Below, one piece after another: positions 1 through 11,500 of a stretch of 64,000 bases of DNA. This DNA comes from Metridium senile (Eukaryota; Cnidaria; Anthozoa; Actiniaria; Metridiidae): assembly GCA_949775045.1 (NCBI GenBank), contig OX459095.1:37136809-37200808 (forward strand), given 5' to 3'. A program made the position numbers and the translations under genes. The notes below the pieces were generated by a model that did no database searches, was not told where the DNA came from, and saw nothing but the letters and a program-made list of their open reading frames with translations. How positions within the stretch are numbered: the stretch's first letter is position 1; every line of letters begins with the position of its first letter.

Positions 1-233
1 CACATAATTTTAAAAAGGGCGATATAGAATATACAAAATTAATAAAAACGCATTGGGTCGGAAATCAAGGACCCCGCCTCCCCCCAGGAATTCCAAAATG
101 CCAACCGTCATAGGGTATGGTTATTTTCTGGAACGAGCCATTCACAAAATATGTGCATATTACTGACATCCTTTGCAGGCTTCAGTAGGGGCGACAAGCT
201 TTTAAAACAGGTATTCAACCACAACAGCACTAG

Positions 234-806
234 AATTGAAGGGGTAAGAATGAAAAGGTCCTAAATGACTTTTTTAGATAGTTTTCAAACCTTGCCCAAA
301 TCACCCCAAAAAACACTGAACAAAGTGAAACGCCATAAGTTAGAAAACTGTTAATGGTTATTATGTATCCCTCGTTAAATAAAGTTATTGTATTGTATTG
401 TATTGTATTAATGTAAACGCCTCGCTGACTTCTTTCAGAAAGTGAGCTTAATGATGCTCTTCCAGTAGTAACTAAAGGCAAAAAATGACTCTTAACTTAA
501 CAAAATTCCGATTCAAGCCAACTTTGAGCCAGTGCAGTCCTGAAACGATGTCTTGAAACGATTTGAAAACACTTGAGCCCTGGATTTTACAACACATCAG
601 TAGTTTCCATGGTTTCCCAAAACACAAGGTTTGAAATTAAAATTAACATTTTAGCAAGGTTTGAAATTAAAATTTACTGAAAAGTGATTTAGATTGTTTT
701 AATTTCCACCCTGAAGTTGTTTGGTGTATTTTGGGATGATTTGGGCAAGGTTTGAAAACTAGCTAAAAAAGTCATTTAGGACCTTTTCATTCTTATCCCT
801 TCAATT
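234..806. mobile_element. Foldback element with ~85-bp inverted ends, containing a LINE-like tail
   Basis: The ends at about 234-320 and 722-806 are inverted copies (starting AATTGAAGGGGTAAGAATGA). Inside, at about 370-410, is a LINE-like 3' tail followed by a short TTGTA repeat. A partial relative of the inner arm is at about 8,855-8,930. No coding sequence is visible. It lies in the CLUH intron after exon 34. Confidence 0.6.
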
Positions 807-841
807 GTCCAAACAATCATGTCTATTATTTAGCTTATTGT

Positions 842-1020
842 AAAAGATCTCTTTACCTCCATATACAAATTGCCCATTTCAGACAATGTGTCATTCCCTT
901 GAGAATTGTTCGTTTATGATGAATGTGTTATATCATTTACATGTGAAAGAAACAATTCCCAAGGGTAACATCACGTGATCTGAAATGGGACAACAAACAA
1001 GGAAGGTAAAGAGGTCTATT
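842..1020. repeat. Foldback repeat
   Basis: Imperfect inverted arms meet at the ends (CTCTTTACC against GGTAAAGAG), and the inner arms pair TTGCCCATTTCAGA with TCTGAAATGGGACAA. It is a MITE-like hairpin without coding capacity. From about 1,020 a degraded sequence resembling a pogo/Tigger-type end (CAGTGGTACCCCTATTAAG) continues to about 1,160. Confidence 0.5.
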
Positions 1021-1192
1021 ACAGTGGTACCCCTATTAAGCAGCCACCCATTAAGTGGTCACCCTTTATTAGACAGCCACAATAAAAAGTATATCTATAC
1101 TTCTATTCAGCTGCCAACATCTATTAAGCGGCCACTCTGGAAAGTCCCGATGGTGACCACTTAATATTTTCTACAAGTTTGTTTATACATAC

Positions 1193-4100
1193 CATTGCAA
1201 TTCATATCCAAAGTTTGACTTGACATCAGCTACAATTGACCTCCAAAGTTCTCCAGGAGTAAGAGAGGCCCATGTTCCCACATGAGAACCATTAGATATT
1301 TGTGGCTTGTTAGATTTCTTTTTGCTCTTTTTCTTTTTATTGACGATAACCTTCAAAATGAGGTATACATTTAGTGATTTACTAACTTTTATTTACTAAA
1401 AAATTGATCTCAAATTATTATGCTGTTAGGCAATTAGACATTATAACATTTACATCTATTTTTAAATCTTAAACAAATGGTGGAAAAGAAAACCTGCTCT
1501 AGTGAACTGTCTTTTGAAATGAACATTAGTCATCCAGTATTGAAATGCATCCATAACGGTAAACTACAAGGTATTTTGTTGTATAGCACCTAAATGACAA
1601 CATGACAGAATCCTTTCCAGATGGCTAACAAAATCACTAAAGTAAGCAAATGTGACCTCTCATGTGAAAACGTGGGAAACGGCTGTTAATGGTTTAGCAA
1701 AGCATTATAATGTTTTGGCCTTAACAGCTAACAGTGTGTCCTTAACGGCTAATAGTGTGTCCTTAACGGCTAACAGTTTGGCCTTAACGGCTAACGCTTT
1801 GGCCTAAACAGCTAACAGAGTTTCCTTAACGGAAATAGTGTGTCCTTAATAGCTAATGGTTTGTCCTTAATGGCTGACACGTTGTCCTTAACAACTAACG
1901 GTTTGTTTTAAACAGCTAACGGTTTGTCCTTAACGACTAATGGTTTGTTCTTAACGGCTAACGGTTTGTCCTTAACGGCTAACAGTTTGTCCTTAACAAC
2001 TTACGGTTTGTCCTTAACAGCTAACAGTTTGTCCTAAACGGCTAACGGTTTGTCCTTAATGGCTAACGGTTTAGCAAAGCATCAAACAGCTATTAACAGT
2101 AAGCCATTATTAACACTAAAGTGTTAAGACACGTTTTCATATGAGAGGTCACAAATAAGCAATACTATATTAGAAATCATTTGAAGCTGTTTCATTTTTA
2201 TTGGGCTGAGCAAACATGGAGAACGGATTTGCATGTGTGTTGCCCATAAAGGAACATGTAAAGAGAACAAACAGATAACATATATCCTTACCTCTTCAAC
2301 AGGAAGCTGTGGTTGTGGACTTGGGTTTGAAGACTTGAATAAGGAAAAAGAATATTCATCAAAATAAGCTCATCAAACACAATCAAAACTACTAAAATGA
2401 TTTATTGCTCATTTATCTACAATTACATATTAACAATTCCATATAACATTGTCAGGTAATCAAAGTGATACTTACCAAAAAGCAGTTCAGAAAATGACTG
2501 ATATTAATGGCTAAAGTTCGGCAAGATGCTGGAAAGAAAAAAAATGATAATCAATACAATATTTCTTGTGGAAATTTTTGATTTCCTAAGGAATGTTTTT
2601 TTGATAACCATCCTTCTGTTTGATAAATGATATTACTGTGATGCTCAATTTAAAAAAAATGTAAGTGACAAAACATTCAATTGGGGAAGTCTCTGTTGAT
2701 TTAGATGGGAAAAAACCCTGTAAGGAATGATCCTATGCATGACAGATTCCTGCAATCCAATGATGAACATAATCTTGAAAATCATCTATTATCATTAGGG
2801 AAGACAACACTTACAAGACTGCATATGAACACGGAAATGCTGCTTTGCTGTTCTCACTATCATTTCAAATATACATATTTTCTGTTAAGAAAAAAGGACA
2901 GTTAAAACCACAGAACATAATATTATTCAGTTTTTCCTCTAGTTGGAAAGTTTACAATATACATTACTGACAGTATATATAAATTGAAACAATCCTTCTA
3001 GCTAAACTGTATCTAATTAGAAAAATAAAATAGAATAGTTGACAAAAATCTATGCTTCATTTTGCTACCAGTTACAATGCTTTATTAAGATGGCCTGATC
3101 CAGTTCTTTTACGACCTTGCCACCAATTTTCAACTGAAAAAATAATATGTGCTTTCTGTGGTATGCTATACCATCTACTTACTAGAAATAGGTTGAGTCT
3201 ACCTAAATATCCCACCACATATATAAAAAGGCCAGAAGGAAAACCCTTAAAAGCAACCTAGCGTTGCTATGGATGCTCCAATCTCAAAAAACCGTAGTGC
3301 ATAGTAGACTTCAAATAGATGATATACCATACCACAGAAAGTTGTTTCAAAGCACATTTTTCAGGTGAAAATTGGTAGTGAGGTCATAAAACAACTGAAT
3401 CAAGCCATCTTAATTTTCTTGATTTGTTTACGTCTGTCCCTCTGGGGATGACCAGAGCAATTGTCAGTAATAATTTTAACAATAAAATAAGCAAAGTATT
3501 CTGATAGTTGTAGTACATGTCAATGCAAATGGCCTTTAAACAAATTACACTTACAAAAACATGCTCCAGATCAGGTCTTGTTGAAACAATGCTAGCAATA
3601 GTACCAAGATATCGAACATTAATGCCCCTATAAAACAAATCAATAAGTATATAAAATAGACGCATAGCTGAGTGAACTTGGGCTTCATTACAATTATGTA
3701 ATTATTTTCTCGGATTAGCATGTGACGATTTGAAAAATATAAAAAAATATGTATTCAATGTTGTTGTTTTATTTGTATTATAATTATTATTATTTCTTTC
3801 ATCTTCCTCTTAAGCATTAGAAGATATTTTCCGTGTTTCTATTCTCTGTTAGAAACACGCGGGATTGTTGGGAGAACACGAGAAAGATTTTGAATCACGA
3901 GCTGAAAGCGAGTGATTCAAAATCTTTTTGAGTGTTCTCCCAACAATCCCAAGTGTTTCTAACAGAGAATAGAAACACGGAAAATATCTTCTAATGCTTT
4001 TATAAAATAACAACAACATAATATAATATAATAACGAAGATATAAAGCTAAATTGCATTTAATGCCCTTGATCACACGACAAATTCTCCTAACGTCGTCA

Positions 4101-7100
4101 AATGACGACGTACCAAGCAAAAAACGTACCGGTTCAAAAATTGTCAAAAATAATTTTCAGTGCGATGAAAAAATCGACTTTATTCTTCACAAAATGTCAA
4201 TATAAAGCCCACAACAAACGATGATCAAGTTTACATGGATTTAAAAGTGGATTTCAGAGTTCAACTACATTAGAAAAGTCTAAAATATAGCTGAAATCGT
4301 GAGCAAAAACACTTCAATTTCACTGAAATGTGCTTTGCTCAAAGCCGTGTGTTCACGCTTCACTTTGTCTATCTTGCAAGTCGATAAAATTCTGCCTATT
4401 TAGCTTCTGAAGTGGAAACTCTAACTTGAATTTGTGGAACTCTGGAACTCTGCGACCGTTTGAGCTGCATGTAAGGTTTCAAGAAGAATAACAGGAGACT
4501 TTAAGTAAAAGAATGCTTGACGAACGACTTTACCGAGAACTGAAGCAAGACGAAGGAAAACTGTCTCTGTTTTGATGTACATGTAAGTTATAAAGCTTGT
4601 AGCTTTTGCTGAAATATATTTTTCTACTATTGTGCAAATTCAATGACATCAAAGTGATTTTTTGTATTTACTTTTTGTACATATTTAGGAATTAAAAGTG
4701 CTTTTACGGTAGACTAAGTAGTGTAAGTTGTAATCTTCTTGTCGCGATTTGAATTACTTTGAGTATTGCTGTGAACTCAGATTTAATATTTTTACAAGCT
4801 TAAAAGTGTTAAAGACTTTTTAGTTCGTGACTTCTGAGGTGGTGAAGGCCGTCGAAGTCAAAATTGACACAAAAAAATTGTTTTCTTCATTAGACGACAC
4901 AATTTTGAATTTTTACGGAAAAATCAAGCGACACTCCGCCTGAAAACCGTGTTTCTATGCTCTTATAGAAACACGATTTTTTGCACTTTTCAGCCAATGA
5001 GAGCGCGCGTTATATAATGGTTATTTTATAATTCCTCTTCCTTAAGGTCTGTCGTTCCGTTAGTCCGTGATCCACTGGTCTTGTTTTTACCTGATTCGAT
5101 CTTCGGTCCGTGCAGTGATAGCTAGTTCAAAAAGTGTCTAAGAAACAGTGTTATTAAGTTGTTCTTGCAAAATGAACACCAGAAAAAGCAAGATAGAAAG
5201 TCATTGAAGCAATTGGTGTTATATTGAGGTGATTTGGGTGTAGTTTTCAGAGAGGCCAGTTTCAGCTGTATTTTGAGGTCATTGACCAGTAGTTCAGTCG
5301 GCCGTGAAAATTTAATGGGCACTTATAATTATTTAATTTGACAGTTGTAGCAGCGTTTGTTGTAATTTGACAGTTGTAGTTTGTTTTAGTTAAGATTGTT
5401 TTGTTGAAGTCAGAATCCTCTATTTATTACCATACCTGTTTTCAAGGCATATAGCACAATTTCAAAACGAAATTAGCGCTTACAAATATGTTTTCATTAA
5501 TCATGCTACATACTTTGAAAATGCCTTCAGTGCGCGACCAAATGAACATGTGACTAGGCCTTGTGACGTCATTTTGTTTGCAACGCTAACCCTATACCAC
5601 CATATAAAATGGTTCTTGGTTCTTTTAATCGTGATTTCGATATCGGAATCGTATTTAGCACCTATCCTTCTTCTAGGAACGACCACAAAATATTTCATGT
5701 CATATGCACTTTAAGATTGTTTTGTTGAAGTCAGAATCCTCTATTTATTACCATACCTGTTGTGAAGAATCTCAGTCAACTGTGCTCCATCTATTGGTGT
5801 TTGTTCAAGGTTAATAAAGTCTTCAACCTTAAAAAAAACATTCATTGAATTACAGCTAGATCTAAAAGAATGAATTGACATGTACATTTGATAACTGGTG
5901 AATAATGTTAAGTTAAAAGGGTTTTGGAAGTCAAGTTTGTTTTTCATTTCTATAATTGGCTATTTTATTTCCTTATATTATAAAGTGGCTATCCAAATGA
6001 AAATTGATGTTTTTGTAAAGTTATGTCAAATATGATAAATAATTCAAAGGAAGTGAAAAAAAGGCAAATGGAGAATAAACACTTACCATTTTAACAATTG
6101 CAGTATTGAGTAAAAAGTTGGAAGCATCTTTTACAAGCTTTTGATCATTTATTAGTGCTTTATCCTGAAAGAATGACCACATAAAAATAAATATTATGGA
6201 ATTCTGTGAAAATAAGAGTAAAACTATTGCACATAAGTATGAATGTACACCTTGTACAAATTATTATACAAAATGTGCAACATGCCTACACATGTGCATG
6301 TGCTGTTTGAAATCTCTTTGATACCTCTGAAGGAGAATGCTTTACTTCTTCTGTATTTACATCAGGATTAAATCTCAAGTCAAATTCTACAAACAGTAAA
6401 TAACAACACTTAGTAAGTCAAATTCTACAAACAGTAAATAACAACAATTAGAAAGTCAAATTCTACAAACAGTAAATAACAACACTTAGTAAGTCAAATT
6501 CTACAAACAGTAAACAAGTAAGTCAAATTTTCTGATCACAAGCCTATGATAGGACTAAGTAAAATAAGGAAGGATGTCTGAGGTAAAACACTTCCACAGA
6601 ATGAACATTTATTTACCATGATTTTTTTACCTGATTCTGATAATGATCCAACAGCAGCTGCAGCAGCTTGAAAAGCTTCTAAATGGGTGTCTTGAGCTGA
6701 AGAAAGACAATCAATATGTTATGCCCTAGTCAAATGACAACATCATAACAGTCTTTACTTATATAAAACTGTCAACTGTCATCTCTTTATCTTGATGAAA
6801 TAATATGGTAAGCAATCTGCATTAGCATGATTACTATAACAAAGCATGATGTGAAACTGATAGCAACCATTCTGTGCAAGACTAACACAATTATTGAACA
6901 TTTTGGGTTGTCTTCATCACCCTTTTTATAACAAAAACAGATAGCAAAAACAAATACGTCATGCTCAATATCATGTGATTAATTCATCCAATCTAATGTC
7001 CAATGCCCTAAAAAGAAAAAAGACCCTTGTTGTAAGACTAGGCTGCCAGGCAACCCAGTATTTAAGAGTTTGCTTTTGTTTTACTCCTGATTAAAAAGAG

Positions 7101-8518
7101 AAGCACTAAGGCACTCGTTGTTTATTTCTAGTTATTCTTACTTATTAGTTTTGGTGCATTAGTTTTTTTCGATACATCTTTGTCTTCAACTTCTTTACTT
7201 TCCAGTTGTGTTTCAGATTGGCCATTTGTGTCAGCCTTCTCATCACTTTCATTTTTCTTCTCTTTCTGTTCAACTGGGTTGTTATCTTTTCCTTCAGTCT
7301 ATGTCATGAAATAACAATAATGTTGAATAAACATCTTGTAATATAAATTGTTTTAGATATACTACAATAAATAAATAATATAACAATGTGAGTAACTCAA
7401 GACAACATGTAAATGTTGCACATTCATTAGGAGAAAAAAAATCCTTCCTTTCCTAATCCTCTCACTCAATGTAGTTAATTTTTGTTTCCTATTTTGTCAT
7501 TGAAAAGGGCTTTTATTTTGATCACATTTACACAGAGGAATAGAGTTTTTGTTTGAAAAATTACAAAAATGTGTATCTACAATATTATATTGCTGCTTTC
7601 TATACCTTGCAAAGTCAGTGTTTCAACAATTTTGAATTGACATTAGACAGCTCTCTGCCTCCAATATCACTAAATTAATGACAAATGATTCCAAGTACTT
7701 GCCTTAGTTTTAGCTGTTATGCGAGATGCAACAAGTTTTAAGAACACCACATATGAATACCTGTGTACCAAAATAATAACTCTATAAGGTCATTATAAAC
7801 AGGCAATGTTGGCTATACAATCAAATAATTCAAAAGAGGTTACCATTGTCCTGAAACATGACTACACAAATGGGTCATGAGGAGTATGGGTAGAAATCAA
7901 CATGGCATTTTTTCAACATAAAAACCAACTACAAGTTTTGGTAAGGTTCATTATATGCACTAACAAAGAAGAAACAGCTATTTCCAAAGGTTGTCTAGCA
8001 TGTTTCTTGTTGTTTGTTGAATATTGCTTACATATAGATTGAAATAAATAATATCAACACAGCATAAAATAGGCTGCAAAACCAAAGACAAAGACAAAAA
8101 AAAAAATAGACAAAGTTTGCAAAAATCCAATAGTATTGTATCCTTTCACCGCTTCCATTGATATCATCCATAATGTGATTTGGTTTTGGTACATGCAACA
8201 ACCTTTTTGAAACTGTGTATTTAGAAATTTTCTTAGTCAAAAAGAAAAGATGTTCACACACCAAATTTGATGAGAATCTGTCAAATAGCATCTGGTCATT
8301 TTAATATCTAAAATATGATACAGAAAATAATGTTTTGTGACATCATCACTTCAGTACTCTATTAATTTTGAAATAAAACATAGTATTGAATTACTTTGAA
8401 TATAATAGAAGCAGTTTATGAATTACTTACGCTATGAAAGATTCAATGAGCTCTGGTCTCAGACAACACAATTTGTGTTTATAAGGCCGGGGATACCAAG
8501 ATGTAGAATTTTCATTTG
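1193..8518 (-). CDS. CLUH: CLUH exons 23-34: central region
   Basis: Exons: 8431-8518, 7703-7760, 7142-7298, 6631-6696, 6325-6386, 6087-6164, 5757-5827, 3555-3627, 2815-2881, 2476-2528, 2292-2333, 1193-1350. They encode [20 protein letters not shown], a lysine/glutamate-rich insert (exon 25), [96 protein letters not shown], and a basic stretch followed by [15 protein letters not shown]. This matches the CLU central (eIF3-p135-like) region in order. Exon 24 uses a GC donor (AAG/GCAAGT). Exon 34 ends in phase 2, and no later exon was found between 1 and 1,192, so the gene continues off the left edge. Confidence 0.92.
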
Positions 8519-11500
8519 CTAAAGAATAAATTGCAAAATGTATATAATTTGTATATAGGTTAACTCAACAAGGTTATACTGTCACACAACAAAGTTTATA
8601 TTGTGGCTTAGAAACTAGTTTTATATTGTGCCTTTTGAGAAGATTTTGAATAGACTTTGTTTCTCCTTTCATGCTCAGCTATACCATAACCCAAATATAT
8701 TTTTATATATACAAACCTACAAATACATCATTTTAAATTATTTGGAATATTTTGAATTGTTCAAGAGCTAACAAATTTATAGGAAGATATTCTGCAAACA
8801 TCTATAGAATTTGTAATCCAAACACACAATTAAAATATAAGTAAAATCATAATAGTCCCTTTTTGGGGAATTTTCAAACCTTGCCTAAATCACCCCGAAT
8901 ATCATCAAAACAACTTTATGTAAAAAATGTATTTTTAATGTTTTTTATCATTTCATATCTTGCTATTTACTTTTCTATCATTCACTGATAAAAAAGTAAA
9001 TAACAATATCAAATACAAAAACATATAATGATTATAAATGAAATATCCAAAAACATTTATATGCATGATAACCATAAAACCTTGTAGTCTTGTGTCTAAT
9101 ACAAGTAGAAAACTCAAGAACATAAAAGTGTTAATGTGAAATCTTAGAGGAATAGGTCATGCAAAAAAAACACTTACCACTAGAAAAGTTTGCATCAGGA
9201 GGAAATGTTCTAAAGAGGTCAAGAATGTAATGGCGCCCATCAGCACCAATAATACCCTGATGACAAAACAAGTTACAGTGAGGATATTCGAACCATGAAC
9301 ACTTTGCGTTTTTTTGTTACTTTTTTTAACCCACATCCCTAAAGCGAATAGATTAGAAATAAGATTTTGTATGAACACTTGTATTGAATTCAACTCACTG
9401 CTTCATTTTTAGAGGTTTTGAAGCAGTAGAAGGATCAGAAAATAATAACATGAAAAAAGTCAAGTGTTCACAGTTCGAGTATCCTCACTGTAATAACATT
9501 ATTACAAATAAATATATTATAATAATTAAACAAAACTGTGAATGAATAATTTGTTATTTTATGTCACATAAATGGTATAATTATTAACTTGTATCAAACA
9601 ATGTTGATGAGTATCCAGGTGTTTGAAGATTTTTGTTGAGATTGAATTGTCATCTGTTATGTGATGGTTTTGTATGTACAATCAAAAAGTCAGGCTCCTT
9701 GTGTTGCAAATTAGCACACATAATCACATTGACCATTGACCAATCTTAGATGTACTTTAAAACTCTTACCTTGCATTCAATAGATGAGCAAATTTTGACA
9801 TCCTCATTGTTTCCCAACACCCTGAAAATTGATCATTAAAATCAAATAAAATTAGTGGTTGTCCTTTAATTTGGTACCGTTAAGTGTTTAAAAAATGTCA
9901 ATAATTACAGGCAAAGCTGGTACCTTTGGGGTGTTCAACGGGGAATCACAATCAAAATGAAAAAGTTGTACCTCTAAAGGGTGAAAATGCTCACATGGAC
10001 AATCCTCTGGTACCTTTTAGAAGCCATATTCTCACCCTATCCCCCCAGGACTTTCAAAAAATGTACTATTATTGATACCTCACTACATCATAGTGGTACT
10101 TACATGTGGGGTCTTATGTGTAAAGACCTTCCTGCTTTTTCAAGCTATAAAAAAAGATTTCATGTTAAATATTAAACTCATTAACTTGTCATAATTACAA
10201 ATCATTCTATAAAACTCAAAGCCAGTTACATATTATCACTTGACAAAATAATATAAACTTTTATATGTACAGTATGTGTGTGCAATTCCGGACGGTTTTT
10301 AAATAAATTGCCATATCATTCGTTAAATGCATTGTTTAGGAAATACATTTTCCCTGGAGATGAGGTAACATCTGATAAAGATTTATATAAAGTATTGGTC
10401 AATTTTAGTGATTTTTAAAAATGTTATGGATATATTTGTAAAGTAGTTTGAGTGGTGCAATTCCGGACAGTTGTGTACAAAGCCGGACACTATTAAAGTA
10501 GGTTCTGTTTAATCAATTCTTTGAAGTTATTTCCTAATTTTCGAATGCTTATGATACATTTTCCATTTCCACAGTCAAATTTGAGATTAAAGCATAAATT
10601 TGTGTTAATTAAATCATGAATTACGTTGCTTGATTAATACGTTCGAGCACTAAAGTATTTCACACATGAGTAATTGCTTTCGTGAGCTGGATTCTGCAAA
10701 TGAATATAAATGTCCTACTAAATGAATACCTCGGTAGTGCATGGTGATTAAACTATCCAAAAGATAACTTTTGTTTGCAAAATCAACCTGCAGTTGAATT
10801 GTATATTTTTAAGCAACATTTTAACTTACAATTCAAAGTTACGGGTGATTGCTAATCTTGTATATTTTATCATCCGGAATTGCACATACCTTAGTGGATT
10901 TTAGTAGTATTTATAGAACCATCTCCTACACTTTGCAATTGAAAACGTTCTAATTATTTTGCCGTTATCATTTGAATCTGCAGAATAATCACCATTTTAA
11001 GTTTAACATGTAATTCGGAGCGCGTTAAAAACTGACTTATTGCGAATTTGCATATTCACATGCGATGACAAATCGCTCTTTTTCCTCTCTGAAAATATCT
11101 TGATTGTCACAAAAACTTCTTAAACAATAGAATACATACAAATGCTTAATTCTATAATGTTGTTTTCATTTTTAAACAAATTTGATCTCTTTTTTAACGC
11201 TTAAATGCCAAAGTGTCCGGATTTGCACACTGTCCGGATTTGTACACACATACTGTATTCAAACTACAAGCCAAACTTGTTAAGGTATCAGGACTGGTTA
11301 TGGACAACACTCTGCTCAAATTTTTTTTTCTTCTTCTATAAGTTAGATTGTGATATTATCTAACATATTCTTTAAAAAAAATGCCGTTTTTACTTTCCAA
11401 TTTCGCTAAATTGCTGATAATAAAATTCGTGATCAACATTTGACCGGAACTATCATGTCAACAGCTAATTAGCTATCTGTCATCGTAAGCTAATTGCCAG

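Noticed and set aside
6377..6514. CRISPR-like array appearance
   Set aside because: The 38-base units are directly adjacent with no unique spacers, in a eukaryotic intron; it is a tandem repeat.
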